Assembly: GCA_002314775.1 (NCBI GenBank)
Contig: DCHE01000002.1
Span: 588-64,587 of the forward strand
Source: Lachnospiraceae bacterium UBA1760
Lineage (GTDB): Bacteria; Bacillota; Clostridia; Lachnospirales; Lachnospiraceae
Direction: 5' to 3'
Length of the DNA: 64,000 bases
Below the pieces are notes generated by a model. The model was not told where the DNA came from. It ran no database searches and worked only from the letters and a program-made list of their open reading frames with translations. The position numbers and the translations under genes were made by a program. How positions within the stretch are numbered: position 1 is the first letter of the stretch; every line of letters begins with the position of its first letter. Below, one piece after another: positions 25,854 to 34,887 of this stretch.

Positions 25854-25882
25854 TTGGACAGTCAAAAAATTTATTATATAGA
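25854..25882 (+). promoter_or_regulatory. Possible promoter of the XRE regulator gene
   Basis: TTGGAC (25854-25859) and TATAGA (25877-25882) are 17 nt apart. The -35 box overlaps a small GTCC/GGAC inverted repeat that could be an autoregulatory site. Confidence 0.35.
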
Positions 25883-25948
25883 AAATGACAGTGGCTGAGG
25901 GGCCATAATATAGTGAAAAAACATAAATGCATAAAGGAGAATACTATT

Positions 25949-26149
25949 ATGGGTATTAGTACATTTGTAAAGGAAAAAAGAAAAGAAAAGCATCTGAAGC
26001 AGCGAGAGCTTGCAAACCGCTCCGCTATTTCGCTTAGAAACATTCAGTTGATTGAGGCCGGGCAGTGCGCGCCTTCAGTTGAAACCGCATTAAGACTTGC
26101 TCGTTTTCTTGGAGTAAGTGTCGAGGAATTATTCATACTGAATGATTAG
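25949..26149 (+). CDS. Small XRE-family DNA-binding regulator
   Basis: The 66-residue protein is a single helix-turn-helix domain of the XRE/Cro type. Residues about 9-62 carry the pattern VKEKRKEKHLKQRELA, SLRNIQLIEAGQCAPS and ALRLARFLGVSVEELF. There is no effector domain. I chose the ATG at 25949, which has AAAGGAG 9 nt upstream. It is one of only two clear genes on the plus strand and faces the AAA-ATPase-like gene across a two-way terminator, so the two are not an operon. Its targets are unknown. Confidence 0.88.
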   Translation: MGISTFVKEKRKEKHLKQRELANRSAISLRNIQLIEAGQCAPSVETALRLARFLGVSVEELFILND

Positions 26150-26180
26150 CTTTTCTCTCTATTTCGTAAAAGGTTCGTAA

Positions 26181-26240
26181 AAAAACAGAAGCCGGGTATA
26201 TGTCTCACTCAAGGTGGCATAATACCCAGCTTCTGTTTTT
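26181..26240. terminator. Bidirectional terminator between the XRE and AAA-like genes
   Basis: AAAAACAGAAGC plus CGGGTAT pair with ATACCC plus AGCTTCTGTTTTT across one mismatch. T-runs on both strands fit the two convergent genes. Confidence 0.92.
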
Positions 26241-26241
26241 A

Positions 26242-27045
26242 CTAGTCAAGCTTTACATCACTCATTGCAGCAAGAATCTCCTCCTTAGAGAATCCAAAGG
26301 CATCCTTGTACTCCTCATTGCTTGATGCGATTACCCTGATATTATCCTTTTCGATATCAAAGATATCCTCTGCCATATCACTGGTAAGCCCCATAATAAG
26401 TGCTCTTTCAAGATACTGGTTATCCTTAAGAAGCGCACTGAAAAGCTTGTTTAGAAAGGTAGTCATCTCCTCTCTATCCTCATTCTTCTCTAAGGTAAGC
26501 AGTGGAAGGTCGTACGAGTCCACAAGCACCACAGCCTTCTTATCATAGAATTTACTTAAAAATACAGTAAGTGCTCTGAGTGATTCGATTAAGACTGAAT
26601 CCTCCATCTTATAGCCTACAGAGTTCGAGAAATCCTTTTCCTCCTCCGAAAGCTTGTCACTTGTAACTGCGTCACAGTAGTTATCATACATATCAGAAAT
26701 TATCATCTTAAGCTCGGCCTTCATGGCATCCGCTCCCTCAGCTATAATTTCCTCTAGATTTAGAAAAACCACAGGGTATGTACCCTGAAGCTTTCTGTAT
26801 TTGTCATAGTGCCACACATAAAGCCCCTCAAACAAATCCTTTCTTCCTTCAAATTCATTTGAGAAAAAACACCTCAGCGTGTCTATATTTAGTGACTTTC
26901 CATATCTTGGAGGTCTGGATAAAACAGTTATCCTATCCTCCTTCTCCCACCAGTCTCTGATAAATTTTGTTTTATCGATGTACATCGCCTCCTGCTTACG
27001 TAAAAGCTCAAAGCTCTGCCCACCAAAGTTCGCTACTCTAGCCAT
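26242..27045 (-). pseudogene. AAA-ATPase-like (DUF1703-type) protein, truncated and lacking a key acidic residue
   Basis: The 267-residue product covers only the N-terminal AAA-ATPase-like domain of a family whose members are usually about 500-580 residues and end in a PD-(D/E)XK nuclease-like domain. It opens with the typical ANFGGQSFELLRKQEAMYID and has a P-loop RPPRYGKS (GKS 49-51). The usual DEYD Walker B segment reads DSYD (176-179), so the catalytic Glu is replaced by Ser. The protein stops just after the DAFGFSKEE segment, and a terminator follows with no trace of the C-terminal domain. It is probably a decayed gene; expression cannot be excluded, as GAGGTTATAGAG precedes the ATG. Confidence 0.6.
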
Positions 27046-27093
27046 CTCTATAACCTCATATTTTAATTTGCAACCGCATAGCCAAGCACAGAC

Positions 27094-29004
27094 TTACATA
27101 CAAAATTTAGCCACATCAATAACTGCGTACATATTACAGGTAAATATAAGCATGTAGTAATAGCTTCCCCTTGCCTTAATCTTCACATCAAGTCCATATT
27201 CTATGTTCTTTCGCTGTTTAATTAATATCATAAAAAATAATAGAAGTCCAATAATCGGAGTGAAATATCTTCCTTGAATTCCAACAATATAGTCATTTCC
27301 AACCTTTGTAGACTGTACATAAAGACTAGTTAAAATAAGGGCTGCCCCTGCAAGAAATGTAAACATCAGTATACACAAGTCTAGCGCTGTTGCTCTGACC
27401 TCGTTATCATAAAAACTGCAAATCTCATAAACAAGAAGCACAAGTAACGAAAGCCAAACAAATTGAACCACTCTAATCATAAGAGGTCCAAGACTATCCC
27501 CTATCATCTGATATGTCCAATAATCAAGATATTCAATACTACTTCTAAGACACACCTTGAAATAATCAAAAATGTTGAAAAGTACATATCTCACCTGTTC
27601 TCCCGGGTTTACTCCCGGGTTAAACTCAACAAGAAATCCAGCCGATATCTTTAACCAAATCAAATTAAGTATGCCTGCAACTCCTATTATGGAAAGCCTC
27701 GAAATAATTGCTGCCATTTTACTGTTAAATTTTCTGTTTGGAATCATAAACAGTAGTAAAAGAAGTACAACGTATACTATCTTACACAGAGCGATTGTAA
27801 CTCCTGTAACAGCTAGAATGATAATATCTCTAGTCCTTACCTTCTTCTCAGTAAACCTGAGTCTTAATATATAAGCGAGTAAGAAAAAGCTTAATGAAAT
27901 CGTAAAACCATCTGGAGAAACCGAAATCATCTCCTGCATTGACGTAGGGAACATCATCAAAATGAACAGTACTCTTCTGCCAAAAGGAATAATATTTAAT
28001 GCCAAAATGCAAAGTATTATTGCACAGATTGCATTTCCTATTCTTGCTCCATAAAAAGCAGCCTTGACCTTGTTGCTAAATAGTTGAGCAGCCTTCATTC
28101 CAACAACCTGAGGCAAATAGCTTATCGGACTATACAAGGAGGTATTTCCATAAGTAAAGACCTCTGTATTATCAACTTCAATTTCCTCGTTTGTATTTAT
28201 TTTTTCTATATTGGCAGGTAGAAAATTACCTCCACAACCATTATCGCCTACCTTTTCAGAGACCAGGCTTACATTTGCAACCTCATAGGCTCTTAAATAA
28301 TGCTGAAGCTCGTCAGGCACCATATATCCTGGATATACCTTTGAATACAAAATTATAAATATTATAAATATAAATGACATTACTATTATTTCATTCATAT
28401 TAAATAAAACCATACATAATAAAACGGCAGAAATAATGATACACACTACAATAAGAGCATTTCTCATACTATAGTTCCTTAGTGTAAGCCTGTAGCATAT
28501 CTGGGTATCCTCAAGAATACTATCTTCATCAACAAAAATCTTAATATTCTTACTCTCATGTGTGAATATAGCAATCTCATTACCCGTTTCACAATGTCCC
28601 GTAAGTCTTATCCTGAAATCGTCGTCATAGCTGAATTTGCCAGGCTTTGTCAAATCAAGCCCTATGTAGTCACCGTTAACAAGACTCTTATAATCTACTG
28701 TCCAATTCTCTATAACAACCCCGTTCCTTAAAAGCTGAACATCAAGCTTTCCCTCATTTTCCCTGTCATATGTTCCAAATGCCAGATATATTGTCTCAAC
28801 ATTACTTGCCTTGGCAATATCAATCTCCTGATCAATTACAGTTCCATCACAGATAGCTATAATATCGGTGCCATCAACTATGCCTGTTGTACCATAAAAC
28901 CCATCAAATGCATGGATTACCAATGCTGTAATCATTATCAATGAAATACATAAGAAAATAATAATGCTTTTTTGCTTCTTTACTTTATTAAATAAATGTT
29001 TCAT
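27094..29004 (-). CDS. DUF2142-type polytopic membrane protein
   Basis: The 636-residue protein has an N-terminal membrane helix (about 13-30), an extracellular beta-rich region of roughly 150 residues, and then about ten or more membrane helices with the VPDELQHYLRAYEV segment that marks DUF2142 proteins. These resemble GT-C-type membrane glycosyltransferases or lipid-carrier handling proteins and often lie in cell-surface polysaccharide regions; the reaction is unknown. It directly follows the transglutaminase-like gene in the same direction. The ribosome binding site is weak (AGAGACG). Confidence 0.8.
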   Translation of the reverse strand: MKHLFNKVKKQKSIIIFLCISLIMITALVIHAFDGFYGTTGIVDGTDIIAICDGTVIDQEIDIAKASNVETIYLAFGTYDRENEGKLDVQLLRNGVVIENWTVDYKSLVNGDYIGLDLTKPGKFSYDDDFRIRLTGHCETGNEIAIFTHESKNIKIFVDEDSILEDTQICYRLTLRNYSMRNALIVVCIIISAVLLCMVLFNMNEIIVMSFIFIIFIILYSKVYPGYMVPDELQHYLRAYEVANVSLVSEKVGDNGCGGNFLPANIEKINTNEEIEVDNTEVFTYGNTSLYSPISYLPQVVGMKAAQLFSNKVKAAFYGARIGNAICAIILCILALNIIPFGRRVLFILMMFPTSMQEMISVSPDGFTISLSFFLLAYILRLRFTEKKVRTRDIIILAVTGVTIALCKIVYVVLLLLLFMIPNRKFNSKMAAIISRLSIIGVAGILNLIWLKISAGFLVEFNPGVNPGEQVRYVLFNIFDYFKVCLRSSIEYLDYWTYQMIGDSLGPLMIRVVQFVWLSLLVLLVYEICSFYDNEVRATALDLCILMFTFLAGAALILTSLYVQSTKVGNDYIVGIQGRYFTPIIGLLLFFMILIKQRKNIEYGLDVKIKARGSYYYMLIFTCNMYAVIDVAKFCM

Positions 29005-29056
29005 AACGTACGTCTCTTCTCAATTATTAGGCTTCCGGTTGAAAAAATCACTCAAC

Positions 29057-30640
29057 TTATATATTTTCAAACCCATAACAAACCTCATCAACCAGCTGAC
29101 CATTCTCATCGTACAGCCTGAACAAAGTCCAGTAATATCCATACTTAGGGTCCCAGATTGTCCAAAGATAGTTTCCAGACATTCCACATCTGCCAGTGGT
29201 ATAAACCCAGGCATCCTTTCCCTCTTTAAAGAGAGTACAGTCAAGAATCAACATCTCGAAGCTGTACTTTCCTCCCGGATTATCTGTAGCCTCCATACCA
29301 ATCAGGAAACCACTTCCATTAGGATTTGGCATCTGGCAGGTTCCCTTTATCTTTACCTCTGGCTTATCCTCAGGCTTATCCTCAGGCTTTGTGATATCAG
29401 TTGCCGAAACAGATATTATTCCATCAGCGTATGAGGTAGTAACGCTATATTCCTTATCGCCTATATTCCACTCAAGATTATTCAGATAATATGAAGCAAC
29501 ATTGTAATATACATCTCTGTAGGCTGGTGGATTATTGTCATTTATTGTTATATTAAATGCAGTCTCACCCGCATTAATCTTTTCCTTTATTTCCTCACCA
29601 ATAGGATCTGCCCATTCTTTAACAAGGCCGCTTCTTATGTAGTAATGGTTCTTTAAGGTATTTGATTCATAGCCTGAATTAACACTATGCTCATCGTGAA
29701 CCAGGGTTGTCACATGATCATCAAGACCAAAATACATATATGACAGCTTCTCATTTTTTGATGAAGAATTAGTATCATCCCAGGTTGTATCGATCATACA
29801 CCACTCGCCATCTATCTTAACAGCGGTCCAAACGTGGCCATTTCCGATGATTCGACCATGTTCAAGTCCAACTCTGTTTAAGAGCATAACGTAAGCCTTG
29901 TGATAGGCCTCGCAGGTTCCAAGTCCTCTTCCAAATACTCCCTCTGCACTGCAATAGGTGTACGAATAATCATATCTGATATGGTCAAGTACCCAGTCGT
30001 GCAGCCATAAGGCCTTATCATAATCAGAGCTGCATTGCTTCATACATTCAGCAGCCACCTCGTCAGCATATTTATCAATGTACTTATAAGTTTCTGTAGG
30101 TGCAACCTCTATGTATTCAATGAAGCGCTTATATACAAATGGAGACTGACCCATATCCATAACTAAAAAATACAAGGAATACTTTCCTGGAGCGTAGAAG
30201 GAAAACTTAAACTCATTGGTTGTTACAAAGCTACACCTTGAAGGATCTATAACAAGCTGATAACAGGTATCGCTCATATCTTCAGTTTCATACATTAAAT
30301 TGACAGAATTAAGACAATACTTGTAATTGCCCGAACCATTTTCACCTGTAAGAGTAAAGGTTACTGTATCACCGCCCTTAATATCCTGAATATCTCGGGT
30401 AACCTTGAGGCCAAGGGTATTGGCAAAAACCGCTTCTTCCTCCTCGCATATCAGCTCCTCTGAAGCTTCTTTTGTTTCCTCAATTATATCCGATGCATCC
30501 TGCTCCTTTGCATCAGTGCTAAGGGTGTTCATATTAAAAATCAAAAAACAAACGATTAAAGAAACCATGGTTAGGTATAAATGCTTTCTCCAATATCTAT
30601 AATTTATCAGCTGTTTAAATTCATTATTAATATTTCTCAT
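29057..30640 (-). CDS. Secreted or membrane-tethered transglutaminase-like protein
   Basis: The 527-residue protein has an N-terminal hydrophobic segment (about 20-40) that acts as a signal or anchor, a beta-rich region (80-180), and a transglutaminase-like cysteine domain with the triad Cys243 (GTCEAYHKA), His269 (GNGHVWTAV) and Asp284 (MIDTTWDD). A Pro-Lys-Glu repeat linker (EDKPEDKPE) near residue 415 leads to a C-terminal beta domain of unknown type. Such domains hydrolyse or form amide bonds, often in cell-wall or surface-protein substrates. It stands beside the sortase-pilin locus, separated by a terminator, so a link is plausible but inferred. AAGGAGGATGA precedes the ATG. Confidence 0.85.
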   Translation of the reverse strand: MRNINNEFKQLINYRYWRKHLYLTMVSLIVCFLIFNMNTLSTDAKEQDASDIIEETKEASEELICEEEEAVFANTLGLKVTRDIQDIKGGDTVTFTLTGENGSGNYKYCLNSVNLMYETEDMSDTCYQLVIDPSRCSFVTTNEFKFSFYAPGKYSLYFLVMDMGQSPFVYKRFIEYIEVAPTETYKYIDKYADEVAAECMKQCSSDYDKALWLHDWVLDHIRYDYSYTYCSAEGVFGRGLGTCEAYHKAYVMLLNRVGLEHGRIIGNGHVWTAVKIDGEWCMIDTTWDDTNSSSKNEKLSYMYFGLDDHVTTLVHDEHSVNSGYESNTLKNHYYIRSGLVKEWADPIGEEIKEKINAGETAFNITINDNNPPAYRDVYYNVASYYLNNLEWNIGDKEYSVTTSYADGIISVSATDITKPEDKPEDKPEVKIKGTCQMPNPNGSGFLIGMEATDNPGGKYSFEMLILDCTLFKEGKDAWVYTTGRCGMSGNYLWTIWDPKYGYYWTLFRLYDENGQLVDEVCYGFENI

Positions 30641-30814
30641 TCATCCTCCTTACAAAGCTTATCAGCAAATTTTCAGAACATAATCCATGCCTGATTTGTA
30701 CATCAACTAGCACAATTATATAGCTTACACTAAAGTCTTTTTTTGCATCAGACATTCTTTAGCATAACCGCCATATTCACTTAAATTTTACCATAAATTT
30801 GTTCATATAACAAC

Positions 30815-30846
30815 AAAAAGCCGATGTCACATAACATCAGCTTTTT
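30815..30846. terminator. Terminator after the sortase operon
   Basis: AAAAAGCCGATGT (30815-30827) pairs with ACATCAGCTTTTT (30834-30846) with one mismatch and a short loop. It lies in the 282-nt gap after the second sortase gene and marks the operon end. Confidence 0.85.
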
Positions 30847-30922
30847 GATTATTCCTTTCAGAAGAACACAGCCTTCCGAGTTTTTTTACATAGCATTGCC
30901 TTTTCTAAACATAGGACTGTAG

Positions 30923-31981
30923 CTATTTCTTACTTTTTCGAATTCTATAAATAATATTTCTAATAACAAGATAAATAATAATAAGAGCAACGAGTATAAG
31001 TCCAATTATATTTAGCATGTAATATGAGGCAATGCTTTCAGTTGAGGACTCAAAGTTTTCACCTCTTGCATCCTTGCTGATATTCTTAAGTGCTGCACTC
31101 TCTTCCTTCTGTGGCTTAGTCTCACCACTTCCAGGTAGTGTGATATCATCGTTCTCATAGCTTCTCGTACAATAAACAACGTACCTTAGATAATTGTGAT
31201 GATAAGGATGACAGGTAACAAGGGTTACCATCTCCTCACCTGGAATAATCTTTATCTTATCAATATCATCAGGATTAATCTCGGTAATACCTGCGACCTT
31301 ATAGTGAAGCCTTCCCCAAAGATTGTTGATATATACATCATCGCCCATCTCAAGGCTCTCGATGTTCACAAACATCTCCTGGCCTCTGTAGCCTCTGTGA
31401 CCGGCTATAACACAGTTCGTATTAGCTCCGCCTATTGGCATACTCGTTTTAGAAAGTACTGTTGCACCCATGGCAAGATTATCACGGCTGGCTCCGATAT
31501 AAAGCGGAAGCACAATATCCATAGCAGGAATTGTGATATAGCCTATCATATCATCAACTAAGCCCTCAGCCTTAAAATCAAAATCATTCACTGTATAGCT
31601 AAATGCATCCTTCAGTTCAGCCTGATTATCAGCATAGATTCTTTCATTGTAGGCCTTCATATCATTATACAAACTAAGATAATTACCTGTGTGATAGCCC
31701 TCCAGGTTACCAGAACCGTCTGATTTATCAGTACCCTTCTCAGGGACATTCGAATCCTTTTCCTTCTCGCTACTGGTATTATCTACATCATTTCCCGATG
31801 CAATAATACTGCTCTCTTCAAAGGCTTTGGTATCATCTGTAATCTCATATCTTTTTTTAAAATCATCCACTGCATTTGTACTGGTAATTCCATAGATAAA
31901 CCTGGACGCAAATGGCCATACCAGAAATCCAAAGCCCACAGCGAGCATAAGGGTTGCAAGTATATTAAGAAGCTTCTTCAT
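30923..31981 (-). CDS. Class C-type sortase with a degenerate lid
   Basis: The 352-residue membrane enzyme has an N-terminal helix (about 5-25), a Ser/Asp/Lys-rich spacer, the sortase domain from about 140, and a C-terminal helix (about 320-340). The catalytic residues are His195 (AGHRGY), Cys257 (VTCHPY) and Arg266. Class C sortases join pilin subunits and usually have a lid motif DPF or DPW that covers the active site; here that position reads DAF (125-127), so the lid is probably altered. It overlaps the upstream sortase gene by 17 nt, with AGGAGG inside that gene as its binding site. Confidence 0.9.
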   Translation of the reverse strand: MKKLLNILATLMLAVGFGFLVWPFASRFIYGITSTNAVDDFKKRYEITDDTKAFEESSIIASGNDVDNTSSEKEKDSNVPEKGTDKSDGSGNLEGYHTGNYLSLYNDMKAYNERIYADNQAELKDAFSYTVNDFDFKAEGLVDDMIGYITIPAMDIVLPLYIGASRDNLAMGATVLSKTSMPIGGANTNCVIAGHRGYRGQEMFVNIESLEMGDDVYINNLWGRLHYKVAGITEINPDDIDKIKIIPGEEMVTLVTCHPYHHNYLRYVVYCTRSYENDDITLPGSGETKPQKEESAALKNISKDARGENFESSTESIASYYMLNIIGLILVALIIIYLVIRNIIYRIRKSKK

Positions 31982-32834
31982 CCTTCTTCCTCCTTGCCGC
32001 CTTATAAATGATTACCATGATAATTATTATTACTATCGATAGTCCAATTCCTATAAATATAGCCTTTATATACTGATTTTTCCAGGTACTTTCTGCTCCC
32101 TTTGTAGTTGCATCGCTTATAGACTTTGCCTCCTCGTAAGGAATTCTTACACCTCTTACTAAAAGTCTGTGGCTGTTAACACCATACGGTGTACAGGTGA
32201 CCAGCGTCACATAATCCTTGTTTCTATCAATGTATAACGCCTCTGTGTCAGTAGGAAGTACTACACTTATATTATCAACCTTATAGGCAAGAACCTCATT
32301 CATAACATGTATGTAAAATACCTCTCCTATCTGAACCTGATCGAGGTCAGTAAAGAGCTGCTTATCAGCCGTACCTGTATGGCCTGAAAGAATTGCATGT
32401 GTACCTACTCCGCCAACTGGAAGACTGCTTCCCTGAAGATGTCCAACACCCTTTTTTAGCACGTCCTCCTCTGTTCCATGGTAGATAACCAGCATACAGT
32501 TAATTGATGGTATCTCAATAGTTCCCATAGAACCGTCACCAGCTGGATTGAGTAAATCTACGTATGGATGTTCATCAAGTCCAAGCTTATCCTCGTCAAA
32601 CGGGTCAGTGAGCTGAACCTTTACATCAAGTAAATCCCTGTTATATTTTTCACAATCCAGAAGCATGCTGTTAATTTCTTCCTTGGAGGATTCATTTACC
32701 TTGCTGTCATAATACTCTGACAGCTCCTTCTGTCTTTCCTGGAACAGCATATTGCTGACTACAGGGTAGCCAAGCAATACACAGCCGGAAATCATTACAG
32801 CTATTGCTATAATAGTTATTATTTTACGCTTCAT
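31965..32834 (-). CDS. Class C sortase (pilin polymerase) with DPF lid
   Basis: The 289-residue sortase has an N-terminal membrane helix, the DPF lid at about residues 77-79, catalytic His152 (SGHTG), Cys214 (VTCTPYG) and Arg223, and a C-terminal helix followed by a basic tail. This is the layout of pilin-specific class C sortases. I chose ATG 32834, inside the last codons of the pilin gene (11-nt overlap), which gives translational coupling; a TTG at 32855 is possible. It lies directly after the pilin gene and before a second sortase, so the two may divide polymerisation and other tasks. Confidence 0.9.
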   Translation of the reverse strand: MKRKIITIIAIAVMISGCVLLGYPVVSNMLFQERQKELSEYYDSKVNESSKEEINSMLLDCEKYNRDLLDVKVQLTDPFDEDKLGLDEHPYVDLLNPAGDGSMGTIEIPSINCMLVIYHGTEEDVLKKGVGHLQGSSLPVGGVGTHAILSGHTGTADKQLFTDLDQVQIGEVFYIHVMNEVLAYKVDNISVVLPTDTEALYIDRNKDYVTLVTCTPYGVNSHRLLVRGVRIPYEEAKSISDATTKGAESTWKNQYIKAIFIGIGLSIVIIIIMVIIYKAARRKKDEEAS

Positions 32835-34842
32835 CCTTCTTCTTTCGATTAGCAAGTATCACAACTGCTCCACCACCAAGCACAAGTATAATACCAATGA
32901 TTGCAAACCATCTGTTTCCACTTTCACCAGTTACAGGAAGCTCAAAGCCCTTCTGGTTAAGTACATCAAAGCTCATACTGTACTTATTTGTACCATCCAT
33001 AGTCCAATCTATATTTACACCATCAAGAATAACTGCACTTCCTGTCTTATTGTCGACATCCTCAATTAAGCTTAATATCTCATCAGTCTTATCAAATACA
33101 CCTGAGGTACCATTTGCAGTAACAGTAATCTTAATTACATTTGCAACAATATATCCATCGTTCTTAAGCTTCTCTGACTCCTGCTCCTTAAGGTAATATG
33201 TACCCTCTCCTAAGCCATGAATCTTAACTGTTCCACCTGTTGTCTCAAGCCCGATTGTCTCTGCAGTATCTGTATCATCACTGTCAGCCACTGTGTAGGC
33301 ACCATCGGCAGTCTTCACAACCTTAACCTCAGTTGTACATGCCTCATCTGAGTAGAGCTTGAAATTAACATATGCAAAATCTGCAGTTGAGCCATCACTG
33401 AAGGTCTTATTAACCTTAAGATCATATGTATATACAGTATTTGTATCTACAATAGTCTCATTACTATCACCTGTTATATCATATGGGTCATTTGAGTAAG
33501 TAAATGCTGCCTCATTTACAGAATCATCATTTCCTGCCTCACCCATAAGCTCTGCCTGATACTTAACAACTACTGCCTTTCCGCCAAGGGAATTAGATTT
33601 TAGATAGCCAACGTTAAAGTTTATTGCAAAGAAGTTCTCTGCATCTGCATATCCAGCATCTGATATTCTAGCAACAACCTTTGATGCATCTGTAGCAGCC
33701 TTTGGAACCAGGTAGTACTTTGAATCGCTCTTAAGTACCTTAAACTCCGAGGTACCTATAGTAACTGTAATACTCTCAACATCAACCTTCTGGTTAGTCA
33801 TTGTATCATAGAAGCAGTAAGCATAGTTTCCATTTGTACCGTCAACCTTTGTAACCTTAGATACATCAGCTGCAACGAGATTGTAGTCGAAGCTGTCAAC
33901 ACTATATCCAGACACATCATAGCTTCCTAAATCAGGAACCTTTGTCTCAACTGAATACTGAAGCTTATCTCCAACTGTAGCTGTTAAAGCATCAATATTT
34001 GTATCTGTATCAACATCTACTCCTGAAGCTTGAGTATTTGTCAAATTCGAAACGCTCTTATCAACTGTAATCGCGCTTGACTTGAGTGTTACACTTGCAG
34101 CATCTACAACATTTAAAATACCGCTGTTAATTACAGAACCCTTGTTATCTCCATTATCTACTGCTCTTACAGCATAGTATCCAAATGGAACTGCCTCAAT
34201 ATCTACGCTTGTGTCTCCTGTTGAAGCAGTTGCACTCTTTGTAGCAGTAACACTTTTAGCGTTAATATACGCATTGATCCAGTCAGACAGAAGTCTTACT
34301 GCACTTGCATTCGAAATCTTTGCAATGAGTGAAGCTGCCATAAACTTATTGTCAAGCTTCTGTGTATTGTTAATCTTGATATAATCAACATTCTCCTTAT
34401 AGCCAGTAGCTGTGTCTCTAAGCTCAAGCTCATTATTTGCTGCATCATAGAATAAGAAAAGTGTTGTCTTTCCTTTAAATGCATCTGTGTAATCAGTCTT
34501 AAGGCCTGCAAATAAATCATCAAATGCATCTGCTACAATATATGCATTGCTTGCAGCATTTGTCATACCAGTTCCGATATTCTGACCAGCTGGAGTAACA
34601 AGCTGAAGCACCTGATAAGCCTCGAGCTTATAGTTGAAGTTTGCATCATCAGAGTTGACATTTACTGTAATTGTTCCTGTCTTGTTTCCATCCTTATCCT
34701 CTGCAAGCTGCATTCCTGTAAAATCAGCGATATCCTCTGCATTTACACCAAGTACCGGAGATACGCCCATAGCTATTGCCATTCCAAGCGATAAAGCTAT
34801 TAATTTCTTTCTATTCTTCATATTCATCATAATATTCACCAT
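32824..34842 (-). CDS. Pilin-like (isopeptide-forming) LPVTG surface protein
   Basis: The 672-residue protein has a signal peptide, several beta-sandwich domains of the fimbrial/Cna-B type, and the C-terminal sorting signal LPVTG followed by a hydrophobic helix and RKKKDEA. An E-box-like GEGTYYLKEQ near the C-terminus and lysines in VDKSVSN and KVNKTFSDG are candidates for intramolecular isopeptide bonds. It is probably the shaft subunit joined by the adjacent class C sortases. AGGAAAGG lies a few nt before the ATG at 34842; nearby in-frame ATGs cannot be excluded. It starts 34 nt after the giant adhesin gene. Confidence 0.88.
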   Translation of the reverse strand: MVNIMMNMKNRKKLIALSLGMAIAMGVSPVLGVNAEDIADFTGMQLAEDKDGNKTGTITVNVNSDDANFNYKLEAYQVLQLVTPAGQNIGTGMTNAASNAYIVADAFDDLFAGLKTDYTDAFKGKTTLFLFYDAANNELELRDTATGYKENVDYIKINNTQKLDNKFMAASLIAKISNASAVRLLSDWINAYINAKSVTATKSATASTGDTSVDIEAVPFGYYAVRAVDNGDNKGSVINSGILNVVDAASVTLKSSAITVDKSVSNLTNTQASGVDVDTDTNIDALTATVGDKLQYSVETKVPDLGSYDVSGYSVDSFDYNLVAADVSKVTKVDGTNGNYAYCFYDTMTNQKVDVESITVTIGTSEFKVLKSDSKYYLVPKAATDASKVVARISDAGYADAENFFAINFNVGYLKSNSLGGKAVVVKYQAELMGEAGNDDSVNEAAFTYSNDPYDITGDSNETIVDTNTVYTYDLKVNKTFSDGSTADFAYVNFKLYSDEACTTEVKVVKTADGAYTVADSDDTDTAETIGLETTGGTVKIHGLGEGTYYLKEQESEKLKNDGYIVANVIKITVTANGTSGVFDKTDEILSLIEDVDNKTGSAVILDGVNIDWTMDGTNKYSMSFDVLNQKGFELPVTGESGNRWFAIIGIILVLGGGAVVILANRKKKDEA

Positions 34843-34869
34843 AATCCTTTCCTACAAAATCTATACCCA

Positions 34870-34887
34870 GGGAAGCTTACGCTTCCC
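34870..34887 (-). promoter_or_regulatory. GUAA-tetraloop hairpin over the adhesin stop codon
   Basis: On the minus strand GGGAAGC-GTAA-GCTTCCC forms a perfect 7-bp stem with a GNRA-type tetraloop. The TAA stop (34877-34879) of the giant gene lies in the loop. No U-run follows, so it is more likely a processing or stability element between the adhesin and pilin genes than a terminator. Confidence 0.6.

Noticed and set aside
25886..25910. Similarity of a GACAG-GGCTG-GGGGCCATA segment to 54179-54203
   Set aside because: Matches of this size with gaps occur by chance in 64 kb, and positions relative to genes differ.
25949..27045. XRE regulator and AAA-like gene as a toxin-antitoxin pair
   Set aside because: They converge on a two-way terminator, so they are not an operon, and the AAA-like gene appears degraded.
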